A stretch of 64,000 bases of DNA from NCBI RefSeq assembly GCF_003024195.1, contig NZ_KZ679045.1:62001-126000 (forward strand), written 5' to 3'. Made by a program: the position numbers and the translations under genes. This document shows, piece by piece, positions 16,401-24,424 of the stretch. The DNA is from Streptomyces dioscori. Its GTDB lineage: Bacteria > Actinomycetota > Actinomycetes > Streptomycetales > Streptomycetaceae. The notes under the pieces were generated by a model that was not told the origin of the DNA, made no database searches, and worked only from the letters and a program-made list of their open reading frames with translations. Position 1 is the stretch's first letter. Every line of letters starts with the position of its first letter.

Positions 16401-17312
16401 CTAACCCTTGGTGCCACCGGCGGTCAACCCGGTCACCAGATTCTTCTGCACGAGATAGAAGAACGCGGACACCGGAATGGCCACGAGCACAGCCGTCGCA
16501 GCCATCAGATTGCGCTGGGCGTCGTGCTCACTGACAAAGCTCTGCAGCCCCACCGCGAACGTGTACTTCGTGTCGGACAGCATGAACGTCGAGGCGAACG
16601 CGACCTCACCGAACGCGGTGATGAAGCTGTAGAACGCGGCGACGGCGAGCCCCGGCTTGGCGAGCGGCAGGATCAGCCGCGCGAACGTGCCGAAGGGCGA
16701 CAGCCCGTCGACGCGTCCGGCCTCGTCGATCTCGAAGGGGATCGTGTCGAAGTACCCCTTGAGCAGCCACGCGCAGTACGGCACGGCCGTCGAGCAGTAG
16801 ACGAGGATCAGGCCGAAGTAGTTGTCGATCAACTGGAGTTCGCTGAGGATCTCGTACATCGGGACCATCAGCACGGCGACCGGGAACATCTGGGTCACCA
16901 GGAGCACCCACATGAACTTCTTGTAGCCGGGGAAGCGCATGCGCGAGACCGCGTAGCCGGTGGTGGCGGCGACCAGGACGCCGATGACGGTCGTGCCCAG
17001 CGACACGACGAGCGTGCTCCACAGCCAGTCGAAGAACGGCGTGTGCTGCAACACGAACGTGTAGTTGTCGAACGTCATCTTGCCGAGGATGCCCCCGGGG
17101 TGCAGATAGTCGTCCTTGTCCGGGCCGAGCGACAGATAGATCAGCCAGGCGATCGGGAACAGGGCTATCAGGCTGGCGACGCTGAGGATGCCGTGCGAGG
17201 TCAGGGCCCCGGCGCGGCTGCGCTCGCCGCGCCGCGGGCCCTTGCCGGCCGGTGCGGTGCCCGCGGGCGCCCCGTCCACCGGGGGCGGGGTCTTGACGGT
17301 CGTGGTGCTCAT
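16401..17312 (-). CDS. malG: maltose/maltodextrin ABC transporter permease MalG
   Basis: This 303-residue protein has six predicted membrane helices after a Pro/Gly-rich cytoplasmic N-terminus. The EAA loop that contacts the ATPase is EAGRVDGLSPFGTFARLILP, followed by the final helices. This matches the MalG-type CUT1 permeases. GGAG lies before the ATG, and the start is only 13 bp after the malF stop, so the two are cotranscribed. No ATP-binding subunit is encoded here; Streptomyces CUT1 systems usually share the distant MsiK ATPase. With MalF it forms the channel for maltodextrins captured by MalE. Confidence 0.92.
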   Translation of the reverse strand: MSTTTVKTPPPVDGAPAGTAPAGKGPRRGERSRAGALTSHGILSVASLIALFPIAWLIYLSLGPDKDDYLHPGGILGKMTFDNYTFVLQHTPFFDWLWSTLVVSLGTTVIGVLVAATTGYAVSRMRFPGYKKFMWVLLVTQMFPVAVLMVPMYEILSELQLIDNYFGLILVYCSTAVPYCAWLLKGYFDTIPFEIDEAGRVDGLSPFGTFARLILPLAKPGLAVAAFYSFITAFGEVAFASTFMLSDTKYTFAVGLQSFVSEHDAQRNLMAATAVLVAIPVSAFFYLVQKNLVTGLTAGGTKG

Positions 17313-17325
17313 GGGGGCTCCTGCC

Positions 17326-18330
17326 TCAGATCGCGAGCTGCTGCTCGTTGCGGGCCAGCCAGCGGCGGTAGACGGAGGTGAAGACGATCAGGATGGACAG
17401 CAGCAGGACGCCGTACGCGGCGGACTGCGCGTAGTCGCGCGGCTGTTGGCCGAAGCCCAGGTAGTAGGCCCAGGTGACGAGGATCTGCGCGTCCGGCGCG
17501 GTGTCGCCGAAGAGCAGGAAGATGATGGCGAACTGGTTGAACGTCCAGATGACGCCCAGCAGGACGACGGTGGAGCTGACCGACTGCAGACCCGGCAGGG
17601 TCACGTTCCTGAAGCGCTGCCAGGCGTTGGCGCCGTCCATCTCCGCGGCCTCGTACAGGACGGGGTCGATGGACTGCAGTCCGCCGAGCAGCGAGACCAT
17701 CATGAACGGCACACCGCACCACGTGTTGACCATGATCGCGGCGGTCCGCTGCCAGAAGGTGTCCTCAAGCCAGAGCGGTGAGGGCAGATGCACCGCGTCG
17801 AGCATGGAGTTGATGATGCCGCCGTCGGCGAGCATGAAGCGCCAGCCGAAGACGGTGACGAAGGTGGGCACGGCCCACGGCAGCACGAGGATCAGCCGGT
17901 AGAAGGTGCGGCCCTTCAGCTTCTGGTTGAGCAGCAGCGCCAGCCCGAGCCCGATGACGTAGTGGAGCAGCACGCACAGCGCCGTCCACACGATCGTCCA
18001 GATGAAGTGCGACCAGAACCGGTCGTACGCGGTCGGTCCCCACAGGATGTCGGCGTAGTTGTCCAGGCCGATGAACTCGTACGTGGCGTCGATGTGGTTG
18101 ACGCCGATCGTGCGGGCCGAGTTGAGGCTGGTGGCGTCGGTGAACGTCAGGTAGATGCCGCGCAGCAGCGGATAGAGCACCAGCACACCGAGGACGACGA
18201 CCACCGGGGCGGTCATCGCGTACGCGTACCAGTACTTCTGGTACGAACGCTTCATGCGCTGGAGCGGGCCGGGGCGCGGGGCCCGGTCACCGCGGCGCTT
18301 GCCGGTCGCGCGGTCGATGACGACTGTCAT
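17326..18330 (-). CDS. malF: maltose/maltodextrin ABC transporter permease MalF
   Basis: The 334-residue permease has a basic N-terminus (TGKRRGDRAPRPGPLQRMKR), six membrane helices and the EAA loop EAAEMDGANAWQRFRNVTLP. It pairs with MalG in the membrane. AAGGTG lies before the ATG at 18330. The gap to the malE stop is 147 bp and shows no strong hairpin, so malE-malF-malG probably form one operon, with higher expression of malE possible through message processing. The periplasmic loop seen in the E. coli protein is short here, as in other Gram-positive versions. Confidence 0.92.
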   Translation of the reverse strand: MTVVIDRATGKRRGDRAPRPGPLQRMKRSYQKYWYAYAMTAPVVVVLGVLVLYPLLRGIYLTFTDATSLNSARTIGVNHIDATYEFIGLDNYADILWGPTAYDRFWSHFIWTIVWTALCVLLHYVIGLGLALLLNQKLKGRTFYRLILVLPWAVPTFVTVFGWRFMLADGGIINSMLDAVHLPSPLWLEDTFWQRTAAIMVNTWCGVPFMMVSLLGGLQSIDPVLYEAAEMDGANAWQRFRNVTLPGLQSVSSTVVLLGVIWTFNQFAIIFLLFGDTAPDAQILVTWAYYLGFGQQPRDYAQSAAYGVLLLSILIVFTSVYRRWLARNEQQLAI

Positions 18331-18477
18331 GATTCGACACCTTCTGGAAAATCAGGGCTGATCAGCAGGCCGTCGGGTCTGCGGGCCTGTGCCTGGGGGC
18401 CGGTCGTGGGCGTGGCCGGTGACCGCCGGACCCGTCTCCGCACAGAAGGCGGGGGCGGATCCGGCGGCCACCCGGTG

Positions 18478-19752
18478 TCACTTGCTGAAGTCCGGGACCA
18501 GCTTGGCGATCGCGGTCTCCGCGTTGCCCAGGCCCTTGTCGAGGGACTCCTTGCCACCGGCGATCTTCGGCAGCTCGGTGTCGAGCGGACCCCACAGCGA
18601 GCTGTACTCCGGCAGCGCCGGACGCGGCTGGGCGGCGGCGAGCACGCTCTGGTAGCCGGCGATCCCCGGGTCGGACTTGACCTCGGTGGTGTAGGCGTCC
18701 TCGCGGGTCGGCAGCGTGGAGTTCTTGAGGGCGACGGTCTCCTGCGACTTCGCCGACGTCATGAACTTCAGGAACGTGAGCGAGGCCTCCTGGTGGGCCT
18801 TGTCCGAGCCCGCGTACACGGAGAGGTTGTGGCCGCCGGTCGGGGCGCCCGCCTTGCCGCTGGAGCCGGCCGGGACGGTGGCGATACCGAGGTTGCCCTT
18901 GTCCTTGAAGGCCGAGCCCTTGTAGAAGTTCGTGATCTCCCACGGGCCCTGGATGATCGAGGCGACCTTGCCGTTGACGAAGGCGTCCTGGATGTGGGCG
19001 TACGCGTCGGCGGTGGTGTCGGCCTTGTGCAGGCCCTTGCCGCTGAACAGGCCCTGCCAGGTCTTGTAGCCCTTGACCGCCTCGGGCGACTTCACGGTGA
19101 TCTTCTTTGCGTCGGCGTCGACCGTGTCGGTGCCCTCGCCGTGCAGGAACGACTGCGCGTAGTAGGCCTGGGTGGAGCCCCAGTAGCCGTCGACGCCCGT
19201 CTTGGCCTTGACCGTGCCGGCGTCCGTCTTGAGGTCGGCCCAGGTGGTGGGCGCCGCGTCGATGCCGGCCTTCGCGAAGAGTTCCTTGTTGTAGACCAGC
19301 GCGAGGGTGTCGGTGACCAGCGGCACACCGTACGTCTTGCCCTCGTACTTGGCCTGCTCGATCAGGCTGGCCTGGAACTTGTCCTGCTCCGCGAGGGCCT
19401 CGGTGCCGTCGAGCGGCAGGAAGAAGCCCTTCTTGGCGAACGCGGGGGTCCAGCCGACCTCGGAACGCAGGATGTCCGGGGCGCCCTTGGAACCGGCGGC
19501 GGTGTCGAACTTGTTCTGCGCCTGGTCGAAGGGCACGTTGACGTACTTGACCTTGATGTCCGGGTTGGCCTTCTCGAATTCCTTCACGAGGGCCTTGTAC
19601 GTCGGTGCCTCGTTGGTGGCGTTGGACGTGTCCCACCACGTGAGGGTGACCGGGCCGTCCGCCTTGCCACTGTCGTCGCCGTCTCCGCCGCAGGCCGTCG
19701 CCGTGAGAGCGAGGGACGCCACCAGTGCGGTGGCCGCTATGCCACGCCGCAT
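18478..19752 (-). CDS. malE: maltose/maltodextrin-binding lipoprotein MalE
   Basis: The 424-residue protein starts MRRGIAATALVASLALTATAC with a lipobox ending at C21, so the binding protein is tethered outside the membrane. The fold is that of a CUT1 solute-binding protein: VTLTWWDTSNATNEAPTYKALVKEFEKANPDIKVKYVN at the N-terminus, the hinge LALVYNKELFAKAGID, and IIQGPWEITNF later. AAGGAG five bases before the ATG supports the start. It is the first gene of malEFG and is divergent from the repressor malR. The intergenic region holds several CTTGCAG-type elements, so expression should rise when maltodextrins inactivate MalR. Confidence 0.92.
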   Translation of the reverse strand: MRRGIAATALVASLALTATACGGDGDDSGKADGPVTLTWWDTSNATNEAPTYKALVKEFEKANPDIKVKYVNVPFDQAQNKFDTAAGSKGAPDILRSEVGWTPAFAKKGFFLPLDGTEALAEQDKFQASLIEQAKYEGKTYGVPLVTDTLALVYNKELFAKAGIDAAPTTWADLKTDAGTVKAKTGVDGYWGSTQAYYAQSFLHGEGTDTVDADAKKITVKSPEAVKGYKTWQGLFSGKGLHKADTTADAYAHIQDAFVNGKVASIIQGPWEITNFYKGSAFKDKGNLGIATVPAGSSGKAGAPTGGHNLSVYAGSDKAHQEASLTFLKFMTSAKSQETVALKNSTLPTREDAYTTEVKSDPGIAGYQSVLAAAQPRPALPEYSSLWGPLDTELPKIAGGKESLDKGLGNAETAIAKLVPDFSK

Positions 19753-20156
19753 GAGTTCTCCTTGAGGGTGAAAGCCCGTGTGCTTCGAGGGGGCGGTCCC
19801 GTCCGCCGTCCCTGCCGACTCGCCGACCGCACCGTTGCCGCCGTCGGGCGACGTGAACGTAACAGCGATGAAAGCGGCGCGAAAGACCTTGCAGCAAAAA
19901 AGTGCAAGACCCGCAGACAGTTACCCCGCCGTGACCTCTTCGGAACCGTCCCGATCTGCCGCGATGCCTTGCCAGAGGGGCATTCGTAGGGTGCGGTGCG
20001 CCCATGCAAGACTCTGCAAGCTCTTGCCATACGCGTCCGGCGCGAGGATCATCGGCGCTCGGCGCCTTGCAGGAAACACCCCGTCCGCACGGGCGCACGC
20101 GGCGGACGACGACCACCCCGCCACGACACGGCCGACCAGAATCACGAGGGAACGCG
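19753..20156. promoter_or_regulatory. malE-malR divergent control region with CTTGCAG/CTGCAAG repeats
   Basis: This 404-bp gap holds no gene. It has CTTGCAG at 19888-19894 facing TGCAAG at 19903-19908, a cluster TGCAAG / CTGCAAG / CTTGCC at 20005-20027, and CTTGCAG at 20066-20072. These match the known target of Streptomyces MalR/Reg1. The first pair lies on the malE side, the later ones on the malR side, which suggests control of malE and autoregulation of malR. Confidence 0.75.
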
Positions 20157-21296
20157 ATGACGCAGCAGCCCGGAGCGGGCCGTCCAAGTGCCCGCGCACG
20201 GCGTTCGTTCAGTGGGCAACGCGATCCCCGGCCGGTACAGTCCAATCCCGTGACCACACGGCTTGCCGACATCGCAGCGCAGGCGGGGGTGAGCGAAGCG
20301 ACCGTCAGCCGGGTCCTGAACGGGAAGCCGGGCGTCGCCGCCACCACCCGCCAGTCCGTACTGGCCGCGCTCGACGTGCTCGGCTACGAGCGGCCCGTAC
20401 GGCTGCGCCAGCGCAGCGAGGGGCTCGTCGGGCTGATAACCCCGGAGCTGGAGAACCCCATATTCCCGGCCCTGGCCCAGGTCATCGGCCAGGCGCTGAC
20501 GCGGCAGGGCTACACGCCGGTGCTCGCGACCCAGACCCCGGGCGGCTCCACTGAGGACGAACTGACCGAGATGCTGGTCGACCGGGGGGTCGCCGGCATC
20601 ATCTTCGTCTCCGGACTGCACGCGGACACCTCCGCGGACATGCAGCGCTACGAGCAACTGCGCGGACGGGGAGTGCCGTTCGTCCTCATCGACGGTTTCT
20701 CGCCGAAGGTGCAGGCGCCCTTCATCTCCCCGGACGACCGCGCGGCGATGGCCCTCGCGGTCACCCACCTCGTCTCGCTCGGCCACACCCGCATCGGCCT
20801 GGCGCTCGGCCCCAAGCGGTTCGTGCCGGTGCAGCGCAAGATCGAGGGCTTCGTCCGCACGATGCAGGACCTGCTGGGGCTGGCCACGGCCGACATCGAG
20901 GAGCGCCTGGTCCAGCACTCGCTGTACACGCTGGAGGGCGGACAGGCCGCCACGGCGGCGCTCATCGACCGCGACTGCACGGCGATCGTCTGCGCGAGCG
21001 ACATGATGGCGCTGGGTGCCATACGCACGGCCCGCCAGCGCGGCCTCGAAGTCCCGGACGACATCTCCGTCGTCGGCTTCGACGACTCCCCGCTGATCGC
21101 GTTCACCGACCCGCCCCTGACCACGGTCCGCAAGCCGGTCCCGGCGATGGGCCAGGCCGCGGTGCGGACGCTGCTGGAGGAGATCGGCGGGACCCCGGCA
21201 CCCCACAGCGAGTTCGTGTTCATGCCCGAGCTGGTGGTCCGGGGCTCGACGGCTTCGTCGCCCGGTGACCGCAATCGCGCCCACAGCACTCCCTAG
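20157..21296 (+). CDS. malR: LacI-family repressor of maltose/maltodextrin genes
   Basis: The start at 20157 has GAGGG six bases upstream; longer in-frame starts have none. The 379-residue protein has a Streptomyces-type N-terminal extension, then the LacI headpiece TTRLADIAAQAGVSEATVSRVLNGKPGV with the recognition helix at SEATVSRVL, and a periplasmic-binding-like sensor domain (GLITPELENPIFPALAQVIGQAL; DDISVVGFDDSPLIAFTDPPLTTV). It is divergent from malE and surrounded by genes for starch hydrolysis, the arrangement of MalR/Reg1. It should repress malEFG-aglA and the amylase genes in the absence of maltodextrin. The stop overlaps a small hairpin (CCCTAGG/CCTAGGG). Confidence 0.93.
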   Translation: MTQQPGAGRPSARARRSFSGQRDPRPVQSNPVTTRLADIAAQAGVSEATVSRVLNGKPGVAATTRQSVLAALDVLGYERPVRLRQRSEGLVGLITPELENPIFPALAQVIGQALTRQGYTPVLATQTPGGSTEDELTEMLVDRGVAGIIFVSGLHADTSADMQRYEQLRGRGVPFVLIDGFSPKVQAPFISPDDRAAMALAVTHLVSLGHTRIGLALGPKRFVPVQRKIEGFVRTMQDLLGLATADIEERLVQHSLYTLEGGQAATAALIDRDCTAIVCASDMMALGAIRTARQRGLEVPDDISVVGFDDSPLIAFTDPPLTTVRKPVPAMGQAAVRTLLEEIGGTPAPHSEFVFMPELVVRGSTASSPGDRNRAHSTP

Positions 21297-21311
21297 GCGT
21301 ACCACCTAGGG
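21291..21311 (+). terminator. hairpin overlapping the malR stop codon
   Basis: CCCTAGG (21291-21297) and CCTAGGG (21305-21311) pair around a 7-base loop, and the TAG stop lies in the first arm. A further inverted repeat, GAAGTAG / CTACTTC, lies at 21352-21373 ahead of the next gene and could be an operator. Confidence 0.45.
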
Positions 21312-21449
21312 GTATCGCGTAGGGGTGCTGGGCGGGCGTTCTCGTGCGCAGGAAGTAGTGGTCCACCTACTTCAGGTGTAGAACGTGCGGCCAGAACCCA
21401 CCCGAGGGATGATCGGTCGGGAAAGGCTCATCTGGCAGACTCTGTCCCT

Positions 21450-22316
21450 ATGGGTGAGAGCACCGTGACGACACTGGAAGGCCAGGAGCAGGCCCCTCCA
21501 CAGCCCGTCGCGGACGAGGCGCACGGCAGCGCGGGACACCGTCTCCTGCGACGGCTGCGTACGCCCCGCCGCCCCCGGCTCTGGTTCGAGATCCTGCTCA
21601 TCGGGGTGAGTTACTGGACGTACTCACTGATCCGCAACGCCGTTCCTGAGCAGCGGACCCAGGCGCTGGAGAACGCCGACTGGCTCTGGAAGATGGAGCA
21701 CCACCTCGGCATCGCCGTCGAGGAATCGGTCAACCATGCCGTGAACTCGGTGACTTGGCTGATCGTCGGCATGAACTACTACTACGCGACCCTGCACTTC
21801 GTGGTGACCATCGGCGTCCTGGTGTGGCTCTACCGCAGCCACCCGGGCCGGTACGCGGCCACGCGCACGGTCGTCTTCGCCACCACGGGTGTGGCCCTGG
21901 TCGGCTACTACCTGTATCCGCTGGCCCCGCCGCGCCTGATGAACGGCAACGACTTCATCGACACGGTCGTGGTCCACCAGACCTGGGGCTCGATGGCCTC
22001 CGGCGACCTGAAGAGCATGTCGAACCAGTACGCCGCGATGCCGTCCATGCACATCGGCTGGTCCCTGTGGTGCGGCCTCACGATCTTCGCCCTGGCCTCG
22101 GTCCCCTGGGTCCGCGTCCTGGGCCTGCTCTACCCGGTGGCGACCCTGGTGGTCATCGTCGCCACGGCCAACCACTTCTGGCTGGACGCGGTGGGCGGCA
22201 TGGCGTGCCTGGCCTTCGGCTACCTGGTGGCGAGGCTCTGGTACGGGGTGCTGCCGTACGCGCTGCCGCAGCAGGTCCCACTGAAAGTCCCACAGAAGGT
22301 CCCGCCCAAAGCCTGA
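21450..22316 (+). CDS. PAP2-superfamily membrane phosphatase / phosphotransferase
   Basis: The 288-residue protein has a cytoplasmic N-terminus and about six membrane helices. It carries the C2 and C3 parts of the PAP2 active site: MPSMHIGWSLW (catalytic His in PSMH) and ANHFWLDAVGG (His and Asp). The first lysine-arginine motif of classical PAP2 enzymes is replaced by a region like that in inositolphosphotransferase-type members (LYPLAPPRLMN), so the Aur1/Ipt1-like subgroup is the best match. The substrate is probably a lipid phosphate or phosphoinositol donor, not known here. The C-terminus holds a repetitive QVPLKVPQKVPPKA tail. No clear ribosome site precedes the ATG. It is monocistronic. 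Confidence 0.85.
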   Translation: MGESTVTTLEGQEQAPPQPVADEAHGSAGHRLLRRLRTPRRPRLWFEILLIGVSYWTYSLIRNAVPEQRTQALENADWLWKMEHHLGIAVEESVNHAVNSVTWLIVGMNYYYATLHFVVTIGVLVWLYRSHPGRYAATRTVVFATTGVALVGYYLYPLAPPRLMNGNDFIDTVVVHQTWGSMASGDLKSMSNQYAAMPSMHIGWSLWCGLTIFALASVPWVRVLGLLYPVATLVVIVATANHFWLDAVGGMACLAFGYLVARLWYGVLPYALPQQVPLKVPQKVPPKA

Positions 22317-22337
22317 GAGTCCGGGGCGGGGTCACTC

Positions 22338-23264
22338 CTACGCCCCGCCTCCCCCGGCCTCCCGCAGCGCCTCCAGGAAACTCCGGAGCGCGGGTGTCGG
22401 CTCCGCTGCCTCCCGCACGGCGGCGAAGATCGACCGCACCGGCTCCGGCCGCCTGATCTCCCGTACGACCACTCCGGGGTGGCGGCTGCCCAGGCCCAGG
22501 CGTGGGACCAGGCTGACGCCGAGTCCCGCCGCGACGAACCCCTGCGCGGTCACGTAGTCCCCGCTCTCCACCACGAACCGTGGCCGGAATCCGGCGGCCT
22601 CGCACGCCGAGAGCTGTGCGTCCAGACAGGGCCCCGGCCACTCGCTGCCGACCCACGGCTCCTCGGCGAGGTCGGCCAGCGCCACGGTCCGCCGCCCCGC
22701 CAGCGGGTGCCCCTTCGGCAGTACGGCGCGGTACGGATCGTCGAGCAGCCGCACGAGCCGTACACCGCCGGCCCCCTCCGCCTCCCCCTCCGTCTCCCCC
22801 TCCGTCTCCCCTTCCGGGCGCACCACGAGAGCCAGGTCCGCCCGGCCCTCCCGTACGTCCGGCAGCGGATCCTCGGGGTCGATGAGCTTCAACTCGACCT
22901 GCACGCCAGGGTGTTCAGCCCGCACGCGGGCCACCGCCGGGGCGACCAGCGCGGCCCCCGCCGTCGCGAAGTACCGCACCGCGAGCCGCCCGGTACGGCC
23001 CGCCCGCAGGTCGTCGAGCGCGGTCTCGGCCTCGGCGACCTGGCGGCCGATGGCGTCCGCGTACCCGGTGAGCAGCAGTCCGGCCTCGGTGGGCCGTACG
23101 CCCCGGCCGACCCGCTCCAGCAGGGGCGTACGGGCCTCCTTCTCCAGCACCGCGATCTGTTGGCTGACCGCGGAGGGTGTGTAACCGAGGCGGGTCGCCG
23201 CCGCTGTCACGGACCCGCTGGTGACCACGGCTCTCAGCATCTGCATGCGTCGCACATCAAGCAT
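22338..23264 (-). CDS. LysR-family transcriptional regulator
   Basis: The start MLDVRRMQMLRAVV at 23264 aligns with usual LysR N-termini and gives 308 residues. The helix-turn-helix is in GSVTAAATRLGYTPSAVSQQIAVLEKEART. The effector-binding domain contains a short insert with repeated Glu-Gly-Glu-Thr units (about 22,780-22,815), made by a CTCCGT-type microsatellite that probably varies between strains. The gene is divergent from the EamA transporter with only 71 bp between start codons, so it probably controls that transporter and itself in response to the transported metabolite. The effector is not known. Confidence 0.9.
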   Translation of the reverse strand: MLDVRRMQMLRAVVTSGSVTAAATRLGYTPSAVSQQIAVLEKEARTPLLERVGRGVRPTEAGLLLTGYADAIGRQVAEAETALDDLRAGRTGRLAVRYFATAGAALVAPAVARVRAEHPGVQVELKLIDPEDPLPDVREGRADLALVVRPEGETEGETEGEAEGAGGVRLVRLLDDPYRAVLPKGHPLAGRRTVALADLAEEPWVGSEWPGPCLDAQLSACEAAGFRPRFVVESGDYVTAQGFVAAGLGVSLVPRLGLGSRHPGVVVREIRRPEPVRSIFAAVREAAEPTPALRSFLEALREAGGGGA

Positions 23265-23335
23265 GTAGGTGAGGTTAACAGTGCATGCAACATCTTTCAC
23301 TTGTCCTTACATCACCCGTGACCCACCGTGGACGC

Positions 23336-24295
23336 ATGCCGCTCACCTCCACGCTCCGCATGGCCGCCCTCGCGCTCCTCTGGGGCTCGGGCTTCCTGTG
23401 GATCAAACTCGCCCTGAACCACGGGCTCTCCCCGGCCCAGATCACCATCACGCGCTGCGCGCTGGGCACGGCCGTGCTCCTGCTCCTGGCCCGTTCGGCG
23501 GGCCAGCGCCTGCCCCGCGACCGCGGGACGTGGGGCCACCTCGTCGTCGCGGCCCTCTTCTGCAACGCCGTCCCGTTCGCTTTGTTCAGCGTCGGCGAGC
23601 AGACCGTGGACTCGGGTGTCGCGGGCGTACTGAACGCGACGACTCCCCTGTGGTCGCTGCTGATCGGGATCGCGCTCGGCACGGACCGCGGGCTCGGCCG
23701 CCTCCGCCTGACCGGCCTGTTCCTCGGCTTCGCCGGTACGCTCCTGATCTTCGCCCCCTGGCATCGCTCGGGGCTGCTGACCTGGGGTGCGCTGGCCCTG
23801 CTGGGCGCGGCGGCGAGCTACGCGGTGGCCTTCGCGTACATGGCGCGCACGCTCACGGGGCGGGGGGCGCCGTTGGCTGTGTCCGCGGCGCAGTTGCTCA
23901 CGGCCACGGCGTGGACGACGCTGGCGCTTCCCGCGGCCGGGCCCGTGCGCACGGACGCGACCGGGCTTCTGGCGGTGACCGCGCTCGGGGTGCTCGGCAC
24001 GGGGGTGACGTTCTACCTCAACTACCGCCTGATCGCGGACGAGGGCCCGACGAGCGCGGCGACCGTCGGCTATCTGCTGCCGGTGGTGTCTGTGGGGATG
24101 GGGGCGGTGGTGCTGGGGGAGGACGTGGGGTGGCGGGTGCTTGCGGGGATGGGTGTGGTGCTGGTCGGGGTGGCATTCTCCCGCCCCCGCCCCCGCCCCC
24201 GCCACCCCTACCCGTTCCCGTCCACACATGGGGGCTCCGCCCCCTCGCCCCCACAATCGCGCTGCGCGCTCGTCCTCAAACGCCGGACGGGCTGA
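23336..24295 (+). CDS. EamA-family (DMT) drug/metabolite exporter
   Basis: The start MPLTSTLRMAALALLWGSGFLWIKLAL puts the first membrane helix at the N-terminus and agrees with the family. Ten helices are arranged as two EamA repeats (first ending near LIFAPWHRSG, second with TGVTFYLNYRLIADEGPTSAATVGYLLPVVSVGMGAVVLGEDVGW). The 319-residue product is slightly long because the last 40 residues (SRPRPRPRPRHPYPFPSTHGG and beyond) are read from a repetitive intergenic sequence. The divergent LysR gene next to it suggests a metabolite-induced exporter. The substrate is not predictable from sequence. Confidence 0.88.
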   Translation: MPLTSTLRMAALALLWGSGFLWIKLALNHGLSPAQITITRCALGTAVLLLLARSAGQRLPRDRGTWGHLVVAALFCNAVPFALFSVGEQTVDSGVAGVLNATTPLWSLLIGIALGTDRGLGRLRLTGLFLGFAGTLLIFAPWHRSGLLTWGALALLGAAASYAVAFAYMARTLTGRGAPLAVSAAQLLTATAWTTLALPAAGPVRTDATGLLAVTALGVLGTGVTFYLNYRLIADEGPTSAATVGYLLPVVSVGMGAVVLGEDVGWRVLAGMGVVLVGVAFSRPRPRPRHPYPFPSTHGGSAPSPPQSRCALVLKRRTG

Positions 24296-24343
24296 AGATT
24301 GCCGCCCGTCCGCACACTCTCAGCCCGTCCGGCGTTTGAGGAC
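24269..24343. repeat. inverted repeat, CTCAAACGCCGGACGGGCTG family
   Basis: The 20-mer CTCAAACGCCGGACGGGCTG at about 24273-24292 is repeated in inverted form at about 24321-24340, forming a long hairpin between the convergent EamA and glnE genes. This type of sequence is common between Streptomyces genes. It extends the C-terminus of the EamA protein and may act as a bidirectional terminator. Confidence 0.7.
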
Positions 24344-24424
24344 CGGGGGTTCGGGGGCAGCGCCCCCGAGTCAGTGACGGGAACGGGTAGGGGCGGCGGG
24401 GGCGAGAAAGGCCCGTGGGTATGG

